Positions 25,867 through 33,553 of a DNA stretch of 64,000 nt are shown one piece after another. Position numbers and translations under genes: made by a program. The number at the start of each line of letters is the position of its first letter. Within the stretch, counting starts at the first letter, position 1. The DNA is from Halotalea alkalilenta (GTDB lineage: Bacteria; Pseudomonadota; Gammaproteobacteria; Pseudomonadales; Halomonadaceae): contig NZ_CP015243.1 of assembly GCF_001648175.1 (NCBI RefSeq), positions 1,054,001 to 1,118,000 of the forward strand, given 5' to 3'. Below the pieces are notes generated by a model. That model did not search any database. It worked only from the letters and a program-made list of their open reading frames with translations, and was not told where the DNA came from.

Positions 25867-26409
25867 CTAAATCGTCGCTTGGAGACTGAAGAAGCAACGG
25901 CCACCGGGTTGCGGCGTCAGTCGCGCGCTGAGCGGCTGGCTCGATTTTCTCGCGATGTCGAGCAGCCCGAGGCCAGCGCCGCTGTGGCCGTCGGTGCCGC
26001 GGGGCTCGCGCAGGCGGCGCTTGTAGCTCTCCTTCAGTGACTGCTTGTCGAGCTGGGCCAGCGCCTCGATGGTCGCTACCAGGCGTTCGCCGTCCTCTGG
26101 ATCGACCAGGTTGCCTGCACTCACCGCGTAGTGGCCGTCCTCCTCCCGTGCGATCGCCAGGGTGGCGATCGCTGTGAGATCGCTGTCGCCGCGCTTTCGG
26201 CTGTAGTGGCGAATGTTCTGGGCCATCTCGATATAGACGGCGAACACGTCCATGGTCGCGTTGGCCGGCGCTAGTTCCGCCTCCATGTAGCCGCGCAGAG
26301 CGTTGCCTATATCCTCGATCAGACTCTTGGAGATCGGTCCGTTGAAGCAGAGCAACACCCGGTGCTCGGCGAAGCTGTCGCGTAGTCCGAGCAGATCGAT
26401 GGTCTTCAT
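25867..26409 (-). CDS. siaB: SiaB family protein kinase
   Basis: SiaB of 180 aa, an atypical GHKL-type serine/threonine kinase that phosphorylates SiaC. Visible ATP-lid elements are EMAQNIRHYS (N-box region), a middle segment with AVSAGNLVD, and the glycine-rich GHSGAGLGLLDIARKS near residues 146-161. AGGAG lies 5 nt before the ATG. It is separated from siaA by 196 bp, unusually wide for this operon, so siaBCD may have its own promoter. Confidence 0.88.
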   Translation of the reverse strand: MKTIDLLGLRDSFAEHRVLLCFNGPISKSLIEDIGNALRGYMEAELAPANATMDVFAVYIEMAQNIRHYSRKRGDSDLTAIATLAIAREEDGHYAVSAGNLVDPEDGERLVATIEALAQLDKQSLKESYKRRLREPRGTDGHSGAGLGLLDIARKSSQPLSARLTPQPGGRCFFSLQATI

Positions 26410-26605
26410 CGTTTCTCCTGGAGAATGGCGAGGTAACGCTGCTCAAACCGAGTGAGCGCGTTTTTCGAGGGCGATGGCGCCACTTTTACCCATCCCCCAA
26501 CGACCGCGGACACGGCGGATGAACGATCGAAGCTCTCTGGCCGAGTGCCGGGCCTCGATGGAGCATCGATCCGTCATGTCGGGGCATGTCCGACCCAGGA
26601 TAATA
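26410..26605. other. 196-bp gap between siaA and siaB
   Basis: Nothing coding is recognised. siaB, siaC and siaD are separated by only 8-14 nt, so this gap stands out and could hold an internal promoter, but I see no clear -35/-10 pair or hairpin. Confidence 0.35.
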
Positions 26606-28600
26606 TCAGCGCGGCGAGATGTCCCCACTCTCTATCACCAGCAGCGTGATATCGTCGCGCTGGGCGAGCCCTGCGCGATAGTCATCGATCGCACGCGCGC
26701 AGTAGGTCAGGCTTTGCGGCAGGGGCAGTGTGCTCGCGTGCTCGAGCAGCGCGACGAAGCGCTTGATCCCGAACCCGAAGCCCTCTTCCCCCCCGGCCTG
26801 GTCGAGCAGTCCGTCGCTGGTCATGTAGCAGCGTGCCCTGGCGGGGAAGGACAGTTCGACATTGGCGTACTCGCCGCGGCGACGATGCCCGAGCGGCCGA
26901 CGCCCGCCCCGATAGCGGATCACTTGGCCGTCGCGCTCGAGGAACAGGTCGAGTTTGGCCCCGGCGAATCGGCCCGAATGTCCGTTGGCGTCGAGCCAGA
27001 GCAGCGCCACGTCCATTTCGGTGGCGAGACCGCGGCGCTCATCCAGCAGCAGCCTTACCAAGCGATCCGTCTCGGTCAGCACCGAGGCGGGATCGGCGCC
27101 GCCGGCGAGCAGGATGGCGCGGTCGAGCAGGCCGCGTGCGAGCATCGTCATCATCGCCCCGGGTACCCCGTGGCCGGCACAGTCGATGATGCCGACCAGA
27201 CAGCCCCCCGGCTCCTCATGAAGCAGGTAGAAGTCCCCCCCGACGCGCTCGCGCGGCCGCCACAGTACCGCACCGTTCACCCGCTGCTCGAGCCGGGTGG
27301 GCAGGATGGCGCGCTGGAGCAGGCGGGCGTAGCCGATCGACTCGTCCAGGGTGCGATGGGCGCGGCGCATCTCTTCGTTGGCATGCTCGAGCGCTTGGGT
27401 TCGCTCACTGACCGTGCGCTCGAGATCCGAGGTGTGGTTGCGGATCCGCTCGGCCATCTGGGCGAACGCCTGGGACAGCTGGCCCAGCTCGTCACGACGC
27501 TTGAGCGGAGCGTTGGCGCGGAATTCGCCGCGGGCGATCGACTGCGCGGAGGCGGTGAGCAGGCGCAGCGGATTGAGCAGCAGCCGGTCGGCGAGCCAAC
27601 CGAGCATGATCAAGAGCATCGCCAGGATCGACAGCGTCGCGAGGCTCAGATAGGCGAACCAGGGCGCATCGGCATCGCTCAGCTCTTGGGGGGCCACCGC
27701 ACTGACCATCAGCCAGTTGAGTTCGGGAAGCGACTGGACCGAGATCAGTTGGTCGCGCGACTGGAGGTTCAAAGCTCGCACCACCTGGCTACCCGGATAG
27801 CGCCGGGCCTCGATGATCGCCGAGCTGAGCAGGTCACGCTGCGCCGGCGCCACCAGGCTGTAGAGGTTGCGACTGAAATCGAAGTAGCCGGGATTGATCC
27901 TGTCCGCGACCAGCGAGGCGTCGGGATGAGCGCGAAGGTTGCCTTGCGGGTCGATCAGCATCGGTGTGATGCCCGGGCGTCTTTCGCGCAGCATCTCCTC
28001 GATGAAGCCCGGCAGCTCGATCCCGCTGCCGACCTCTCCGACCAGCCGTCCGTCATGGCGCACGGGTAAGCTGACCCAGATCATCTGGCGTTCGAGGTGT
28101 GCATCGAAGATCACCTGGATGCGCAGGCCAGTGCTGGTGTCGAGCAGCCCGAACAGCCAGGCGTCCTCGGTGTTCAGCGGATTGGCCTGGTAGAGCGGCG
28201 AGAGGGGGGCGGTGCGATCGAGCCGATGGTTGGAATCGATCAGGTAGAAGCTCCGGTCGGCGATCCGGTAGGCGAACACCTTATCGGCGTCGAAGTCGTC
28301 GGCCAGTCGGGTGGCATCGTCAACGAAGGCGTTCGCCGAGGCGGGGTTCTCCACGCTCAACCAAGCACTCGTGGCTGGCTGTGCAGCGAGCTGGTGGGCC
28401 AACTGCCGACGCTCGGCGATACGCGCTCCGACGCGCTGAGCGATCAGCTGGGTCTGCGTACGCGCGTAGTCGACGCTCAGCTGGTCGCGGATCTTCTCGA
28501 TCACGAGTGCGCCGACTATCAGCGCCGGTACCAGGGCGAGCAAGCAGCCTCCCAACAGTACGAGGATCAACTTGATCCTCAGCCCCAGAGCCGTCGTCAA
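26606..28600 (-). CDS. siaA: SiaA sensor phosphatase (Cache-HAMP-PP2C)
   Basis: SiaA of 664 aa, the inner-membrane PP2C/SpoIIE phosphatase that dephosphorylates SiaC. First membrane helix residues 9-34, a periplasmic double-Cache-like sensor to about 300, second helix about 313-335, HAMP, a coiled coil (SDLERTVSERTQALEHANEE), then the phosphatase with RVGGDFY, IDCAGHGVPGAMMT and TSDGLLDQAG. The start is a TTG at 28600 preceded by a G-rich site; this gives the expected length and N-terminus, while the only upstream ATG would add over 120 unrelated residues. First gene of the sia operon. Confidence 0.9.
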   Translation of the reverse strand: MTTALGLRIKLILVLLGGCLLALVPALIVGALVIEKIRDQLSVDYARTQTQLIAQRVGARIAERRQLAHQLAAQPATSAWLSVENPASANAFVDDATRLADDFDADKVFAYRIADRSFYLIDSNHRLDRTAPLSPLYQANPLNTEDAWLFGLLDTSTGLRIQVIFDAHLERQMIWVSLPVRHDGRLVGEVGSGIELPGFIEEMLRERRPGITPMLIDPQGNLRAHPDASLVADRINPGYFDFSRNLYSLVAPAQRDLLSSAIIEARRYPGSQVVRALNLQSRDQLISVQSLPELNWLMVSAVAPQELSDADAPWFAYLSLATLSILAMLLIMLGWLADRLLLNPLRLLTASAQSIARGEFRANAPLKRRDELGQLSQAFAQMAERIRNHTSDLERTVSERTQALEHANEEMRRAHRTLDESIGYARLLQRAILPTRLEQRVNGAVLWRPRERVGGDFYLLHEEPGGCLVGIIDCAGHGVPGAMMTMLARGLLDRAILLAGGADPASVLTETDRLVRLLLDERRGLATEMDVALLWLDANGHSGRFAGAKLDLFLERDGQVIRYRGGRRPLGHRRRGEYANVELSFPARARCYMTSDGLLDQAGGEEGFGFGIKRFVALLEHASTLPLPQSLTYCARAIDDYRAGLAQRDDITLLVIESGDISPR

Positions 28601-28750
28601 ATCCCATTCCCCCCGGCCATGCCGCCCATTTCCGGCCAAGCGTCGTGGCTTGGCGGAGTGCCGGCCTTTGTCTCTAGCGTTCGTGGCCTTCGGCCCTGCC
28701 TTCCTTGGAATGTATAGTGTTCGCTCCGCCTTGTCCCAGGAGAGTTGAGC

Positions 28751-29566
28751 ATGTCCACCTCGTTGTCGCCGCGCAGCGTGCTGTTCGTTCCTGCCTCTCG
28801 CCCTGAGCTGTTCGACAAGGCGCTGGCCAGCGGTGCCGACCGAATCATCATCGATCTGGAGGACGCGGTCGATGAGTCGGGCAAGTCCAGTGCTCGCCTG
28901 TCCATCGAGCGTTGGAGCGAGACCCACCCCGATGCGCGCTTTCTGGTCAGGATCAATGCGCCGAGCCATCCCGCCTTCTATGAAGACCTGCGGCTTTGCC
29001 GCCGGGTCGAGGGGATCGAGCGGGTCATGGTGCCGAAGTGCGAGAGTGCGGATGCGCTGCGCCAGGCCGCGCTGGCCGGCAAGCCGCTATGGGCGCTGGT
29101 CGAGACGGCCCGAGGCATCGCCGCGCTGGACTCGCTGGCGGCGGTCGAGGGGCTCGAGCGTCTCGCTCTCGGCGAGCTCGATCTCGCCACCGACCTTGGC
29201 CTGGCACGCGGTAGCCAAGGCGCGCGGAGGGTGATCGACCAGCTGCGCGTCGCCCTGCTGGTCGCTTCGCGGGCCAACCGGTGCCAGCCGCCGATGGCCG
29301 CGGTGTCGCCGGCGATCGACGACTTGGCACGGATCGAGGCCCATGCCCGCGAAGCCGAGGAGATGGGCTTCGCCGGCATGCTCTGCATTCATCCCCGCCA
29401 GCTGGCGGTGGCCGAGCGCTGGTTCGCGCCGAGCGAACAGCGGCTCGCCTGGGCCCGGCGGGTGGTCGAGCGCGCAGCGCGAGGCGAGGCGGTGTTCGAG
29501 CTCGAGGGCGAAATGGTCGACCTGCCGGTGATCGAGGCCGCGCGTCGGCTGCTGGCAAGGGCCTAG
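28751..29566 (+). CDS. HpcH/HpaI-type CoA ester lyase (CitE-like)
   Basis: CitE-like lyase of 271 aa with a TIM-barrel fold. Conserved segments are LFVPASRPELFDKAL, DRIIIDLEDAVDE near residue 34 (metal-site Glu/Asp), FLVRINAP with substrate Arg, and ALVETARGI. Family members cleave malyl-, citramalyl- or hydroxymethylglutaryl-CoA or act as thioesterases; the isolated gene gives no further clue. The ATG at 28751 has AGGAGAG upstream; a TTG two codons earlier overlaps the site. It is divergent from siaA and convergent with the Lrp gene (19 bp apart). Confidence 0.87.
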   Translation: MSTSLSPRSVLFVPASRPELFDKALASGADRIIIDLEDAVDESGKSSARLSIERWSETHPDARFLVRINAPSHPAFYEDLRLCRRVEGIERVMVPKCESADALRQAALAGKPLWALVETARGIAALDSLAAVEGLERLALGELDLATDLGLARGSQGARRVIDQLRVALLVASRANRCQPPMAAVSPAIDDLARIEAHAREAEEMGFAGMLCIHPRQLAVAERWFAPSEQRLAWARRVVERAARGEAVFELEGEMVDLPVIEAARRLLARA

Positions 29567-29585
29567 CGGTCCGTCCTGCGGGAGG

Positions 29586-30095
29586 CTACTCACCCTCTGG
29601 CTCCCGGCGGGTCGCCAGCAGGGTGCGCAGCGGCAGTTCGTCCTTGACGATCGGCGATTTGATCACGATGTAGCTGAAGTACTTCTCGATCCCGATGTCT
29701 TTGTCGATCAGCGCCTCGATCACCTGCTGATAGCGGGCGATGCTGCTGGTGAGAAAGCGCAGCAGGTAGTCGTAGCCGCCGCTGACCAGGTGGCATTCGA
29801 GCAGTTCGTCGACCTGTCGGATGTTCTGTTCGAAGCGCATGAAGTCTTCGCGCCGATGGTCCGAAAGCGTCACTTCGGTGAAGATCGTCACGCTGTCGGT
29901 GATCTTGGCCAGATTGATCCTCGCCTGGAACGAAGTGATGTAGCCCGCTGCCTCCAGGCGCTTCACCCGCTGCAGGCAGGGGCTGGGCGAGAGCCCGACG
30001 GCGTCGGCCAGGCTGACGTTGGTCATCCTTCCGTCGCGCTGCAGCTGGACCAGGATGTTGATGTCGATACGGTCGAGTTTGACGGCGATGCCCAT
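29586..30095 (-). CDS. Lrp/AsnC-family transcriptional regulator
   Basis: Lrp/AsnC regulator of 169 aa: N-terminal helix-turn-helix (LDRIDINILVQLQRDGR then SLADAVGLSPSPCLQRVKRLE) and C-terminal RAM effector domain (HLVSGGYDYLLRF). It lies downstream of gabT and the HAD gene on the same strand, separated from the latter by 200 bp. Regulators of this family often sense amino acids, so control of the gabT locus is a reasonable inference, not shown. Confidence 0.9.
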   Translation of the reverse strand: MGIAVKLDRIDINILVQLQRDGRMTNVSLADAVGLSPSPCLQRVKRLEAAGYITSFQARINLAKITDSVTIFTEVTLSDHRREDFMRFEQNIRQVDELLECHLVSGGYDYLLRFLTSSIARYQQVIEALIDKDIGIEKYFSYIVIKSPIVKDELPLRTLLATRREPEGE

Positions 30096-30295
30096 GATGA
30101 AGAGACCTCTCCTTGACGCCTACTGGTGCGCGCGCAGCGAGGAAGGACCGCTATCCGCCGTTTGATGCGCGAAGAGCGTGTCATGGGCGGCCTTCCATGC
30201 GTGCCACCACGGACATTGTCTTTGATCTCGCGGGAGTCGCGCGCGCGGCTCTCTCCCCAGGGGGAGCGCGATTCAGCCTGTGGAGAGACGATGAG

Positions 30296-30940
30296 TCAGA
30301 CGATATCAGAACGCAAGGCGTTCTGGTGGGCTCTGATGAATGCGCCCAGGGAAACGAAATCCCGTTTTGAATCAATCGTCTCAGCTGAGGAGGTACGCAG
30401 GATGCGACGATACCCCGCAGCACCCTGCGGCGGTGGGCCCGCGCACAGCAGCAGCAGTGCGGGATCGGCGCAGAATGCCTTGATCCGAGCCCTTGCGGCG
30501 ATGAAGCTTCCGGTGGTCAGGCGCTCTTCGGCCGCGAGCCCGAGCCGTTGGTCGAAGGCGGCGAACTCCGCCGCATCCAAGGTGGTGACCACCCGTAGCC
30601 GATAGAACTTGCGCAGATACTGAAGCGCCCCCGGCGAGTCTTCGTAGAGCGAGCCGACGCCCAGGCGGCTGGCGAACTCGATGCTCTGCTGCCAGCTCGG
30701 CGACAGCGCCCAGCGATCGGCCAGCGTACGGTGGACGAAGCAGTGCGCGGAGACCGAGTCCATCTCCTCGTCGGCCACCGAGGTGAGCGCCTCGACGTAG
30801 TCGGCGATCACCCGGCTCGGCGGCGGTGGGTCTTCGAGCTGAGCGAGCAGCGGCGAGAGCCCGCGCAGGATCGCGCTGTCGCGATCGATCAGCACGCCGT
30901 GAGCATCGATGCAGAGGGTTTGGTAGTCGGTCAGGCGCAT
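30296..30940 (-). CDS. HAD-superfamily protein, haloacid dehalogenase type II-like, divergent
   Basis: HAD-fold protein of 214 aa. Motif I reads LCIDAHGVLIDRD with nucleophile D12 and a His where phosphatases have the second Asp, as in the dehalogenase-like branch. Motif II (VVTTLDA) is visible. Motif III may be the Lys in ARIKAF. The acidic motif IV is not recognisable: the equivalent region reads LLLLCAGPPPQG. It may be catalytically weakened or have a changed function. GGAGGAG lies 6 nt before the ATG. It follows gabT by 86 bp on the same strand, so cotranscription is likely. Confidence 0.75.
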   Translation of the reverse strand: MRLTDYQTLCIDAHGVLIDRDSAILRGLSPLLAQLEDPPPPSRVIADYVEALTSVADEEMDSVSAHCFVHRTLADRWALSPSWQQSIEFASRLGVGSLYEDSPGALQYLRKFYRLRVVTTLDAAEFAAFDQRLGLAAEERLTTGSFIAARARIKAFCADPALLLLCAGPPPQGAAGYRRILRTSSAETIDSKRDFVSLGAFIRAHQNALRSDIV

Positions 30941-31026
30941 GCCGTTCTCCTCCAGATACGACGGCGCTCGCGATGGCTCGCGAGCGCCGTATCCCGGTCA
31001 AGACAAGTCGAGTCGTACCGCCACGG

Positions 31027-32313
31027 TCAGGCGATATCGAGCGCGCGATCGAGGATCGTCAGGGCCTCGTCGATCTGCGCATCGGTGGTGGTCAGCGGGG
31101 CGAGGAAGCGAATCACGTTACGCTGTACGCCGCACTTGATCACCAGCAGGCCCGCTTCGCAACAGCGCTCGATCACCCCTTGGGTCAGCTCGGCGTCGGC
31201 GCTGCGCTTGGCATCGTCCTTGACCAGCTCGATCGCACACATGGGGCCGAGCCCGCGTACCTCGCCGATCGCCGCATGGCGTGCCTGGAGCTGGCGCAGC
31301 CCGGCGTCGAGCCGCTCGCCCATCGCCTGTCCACGCTCGATCAGCCGCTCACGTTCGAACAGCTCGAGCACCGCCAGCGCCGCGGCGCAGGCCAGCGGGT
31401 TGCCGCCGTAGGTGCCGCCGAGCCCGCCGGGAAGCGGTGCGTCCATCATCTCGGCGCGACCGACGACGCCGGAGATCGGCATACCGCCGGCGAGGCTCTT
31501 GGCCACGGTGACCAGGTCCGGCTGGATGCCCGAGTGCTGGAAGCCGAACAGCTTGCCGGTACGACCGAAGCCGGTCTGGATCTCGTCGGCGATCAGCACG
31601 ATGCCGTGACGCGTGGTCAGCTCGCGCAGCGCCTCGAGGAACTCCACCGGCGCGGGCAGGAAGCCGCCGTCGCCCTGTACCGGTTCGATGATGATCGCGG
31701 CGACCCGGTCGGCGGCGATCTCGGTGGCGAACAGTGTCTCCAGCGCGTCGAGCGCATTAATGCTGCTGATCCCGCGGAAGGCGTTGGGATAGGGGGTATG
31801 GAACACTTCCCCGGCGAACGGGCCGAAGTTCTGGCGATAGGGCTGGCTCATTCCGGTCAGCGTGGCGCCGAGCAGGGTGCGGCCATGGAAGCCGCCATTG
31901 AAGGCGATCACCCCAGGGCGCCCGGTGTGGGCGCGGGCGATCTTCACCGCGTTTTCCACCGCTTCCGCGCCGCTGGTGAAGAACACGCTCTTGTAGGGCT
32001 CGGTGCCGCCAACCAGCTGGTTGAGCCGTTCGGCGAGCTCTATGTAGGGCGTGTAGGCGGCGACCTGGAAACTCATGTGGGTGACGCGTTCGAGCTGTTC
32101 GCGCACCGCGGCGACCACCTTGGGATGGTTGTGGCCGACGTTGAGCACTCCGATGCCGCCGACGAAGTCGAGATAGCGCTTGCCATCGACGTCCCATACC
32201 TCGCTGCCGAGCGCTTTGTCGATCACCAGCGGATGCGCGTTGATCACGCCTCGTGGAATCGCACGCTCACGCTTGCGCAGCCAGGGTTGGGAAGGACTGA
32301 CATCGGTATTCAT
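31027..32313 (-). CDS. gabT: 4-aminobutyrate aminotransferase
   Basis: GabT, 428 aa, class III PLP aminotransferase converting GABA and 2-oxoglutarate to succinate semialdehyde and glutamate. PLP lysine K272 in [11 protein letters not shown], cofactor Asp D243 in [13 protein letters not shown], and [12 protein letters not shown] for phosphate binding. The strong GabT-like sequence makes GABA the first choice of substrate, with 5-aminovalerate possible. AGGAG lies 6 nt before the ATG; the longer frame upstream is not used. It is first of an apparent gabT-HAD unit. The matching gabD is about 6 kb away in another operon. Confidence 0.95.
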   Translation of the reverse strand: MNTDVSPSQPWLRKRERAIPRGVINAHPLVIDKALGSEVWDVDGKRYLDFVGGIGVLNVGHNHPKVVAAVREQLERVTHMSFQVAAYTPYIELAERLNQLVGGTEPYKSVFFTSGAEAVENAVKIARAHTGRPGVIAFNGGFHGRTLLGATLTGMSQPYRQNFGPFAGEVFHTPYPNAFRGISSINALDALETLFATEIAADRVAAIIIEPVQGDGGFLPAPVEFLEALRELTTRHGIVLIADEIQTGFGRTGKLFGFQHSGIQPDLVTVAKSLAGGMPISGVVGRAEMMDAPLPGGLGGTYGGNPLACAAALAVLELFERERLIERGQAMGERLDAGLRQLQARHAAIGEVRGLGPMCAIELVKDDAKRSADAELTQGVIERCCEAGLLVIKCGVQRNVIRFLAPLTTTDAQIDEALTILDRALDIA

Positions 32314-32601
32314 CTTGGGCTCCTGAGCAAAAGGGGGTGACCGTAGAGAGGCGGCGACCGTGATACCAGAGTAAGTCCGTGTCGTGATCAGGTGCTGTCG
32401 TGTTGCCGCTTTCTGCATCCCATTAGGGCTGAATTCACCCATGCAAACGGCATAAATCACTTCAGCGTCGATGGCCGCGCAATCTATCTTGAGAGCGGCC
32501 GATCGGCTGCGGATCGGCGGTGGCGGGAATGGTTTTCAGCACTTCATGCGTCGTGAATCCGGCTAGCATGGAGCTTCCCTTTATCGATGCGCGAGGCTGT
32601 C
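32314..32601. other. divergent promoter region between gabT and ghrA
   Basis: About 288 bp without a gene, carrying promoters for both divergent genes. I see no strong palindrome or hairpin. A short open frame inside is not convincing. Confidence 0.4.
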
Positions 32602-33528
32602 ATGGTTCTGCTCTACAAAGGCGATATCGAGCGTGGGCGGGAATGGCGCGCGCTGTTCGCCCGTCATGCCGCGGATGTCGAGGTGCGCCTGTGGCCCGAT
32701 GTCGGCGACCCGAACGAGATTCGCTACCTGCTGGCGTGGCTGCCGCCGGAGGACATCGCCGAGCGGTTTCCGGCATTGGAGGCGGTGTTCGCCACCTCGG
32801 CGGGGGTCGATCAATTCGATATCACCCGGCTGCCGGCGAAGCTGCCGCTGGTGCGTATGCTCGATCCCGGCATCGAACAGGGCATGCGCGAGTACGCAAG
32901 CTTCGCCACGCTCTACCTGCACCGCCAGATCCCTTTCTACCAGCGCCAGCAGGCACAGCACCGCTGGTCGCCCCAGCGCCTGGTGCCAGCGGCGCGCCGG
33001 CGCGTCGGCATCATGGGCCTCGGCCGGCTCGGCGCGAGCGTGGCCGAGCAGCTGCGCGGGCACGGGTTCAGCGTTCGCGGCTGGTCGCGCTCGCCGCGCG
33101 AGCTCGAGGGCGTGCGCTGCTACGCCGGTGAGCAGGCTTTGCCTGAGTTTCTCGCCGATACCGATATCCTGATCTGCCTGCTGCCATTGACCGACGCCAC
33201 CCGTGGAATACTCGACGCTCGCTTGTTCCGCGCGCTGCCTGAAGGGGCGGCCTTGATCAACATGGGGCGCGGCGCGCATCTGGTCGAGGCCGACCTGATC
33301 GAAGCGTTGGACGGCGGCAGGCTCAGCGGTGCGGTGCTCGACGTGCTCAACGAGGAGCCCCCGCCCGATGACCACCCGTTCTGGGCCCGCGAAGATATCC
33401 TGCTCACCCCGCACATCGCGGCGATGACCCATCCGGACAGCGCCTTCCCGGTGCTGCTCGACAATCTTCGCCGACATCAGCGCGGAGAACCGATGCGCGG
33501 TACCGTCGACCGTGGCAGCGGTTACTGA
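32602..33528 (+). CDS. ghrA: glyoxylate/hydroxypyruvate reductase A
   Basis: GhrA-type D-2-hydroxyacid dehydrogenase of 308 aa, reducing glyoxylate and hydroxypyruvate with NADPH. Features: FATSAGVDQFD, the nucleotide fold GIMGLGRLGASVAEQL near residue 135, WSRSP after the second strand (Arg favours NADP), catalytic Arg in NMGRGAHLVE, Glu in LDVLNEEP and His in LTPHIAAMTHP. The ATG at 32602 with GAGG 5 nt upstream is favoured over an in-frame ATG at 32587. It is convergent with the P-type ATPase gene. Confidence 0.92.
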   Translation: MVLLYKGDIERGREWRALFARHAADVEVRLWPDVGDPNEIRYLLAWLPPEDIAERFPALEAVFATSAGVDQFDITRLPAKLPLVRMLDPGIEQGMREYASFATLYLHRQIPFYQRQQAQHRWSPQRLVPAARRRVGIMGLGRLGASVAEQLRGHGFSVRGWSRSPRELEGVRCYAGEQALPEFLADTDILICLLPLTDATRGILDARLFRALPEGAALINMGRGAHLVEADLIEALDGGRLSGAVLDVLNEEPPPDDHPFWAREDILLTPHIAAMTHPDSAFPVLLDNLRRHQRGEPMRGTVDRGSGY

Positions 33529-33553
33529 GCGGCTCGCTATCGATGCCGCTCAG
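33525..33553. terminator. hairpin spanning both stop codons of a convergent pair
   Basis: CTGAGCGGC and its exact complement, with an 11-nt loop. The left arm contains the ghrA stop codon (TGA, 33526-33528) and the right arm the P-type ATPase stop (33550-33552). TTTT follows at 33559 on the plus strand. It may terminate both genes, though the distal T-run makes this uncertain. Confidence 0.4.

Noticed and set aside
26443..26628. Small minus-strand open frame in the siaA-siaB gap
   Set aside because: No ribosome binding site, no conserved features, and it overlaps the siaA 3' end.
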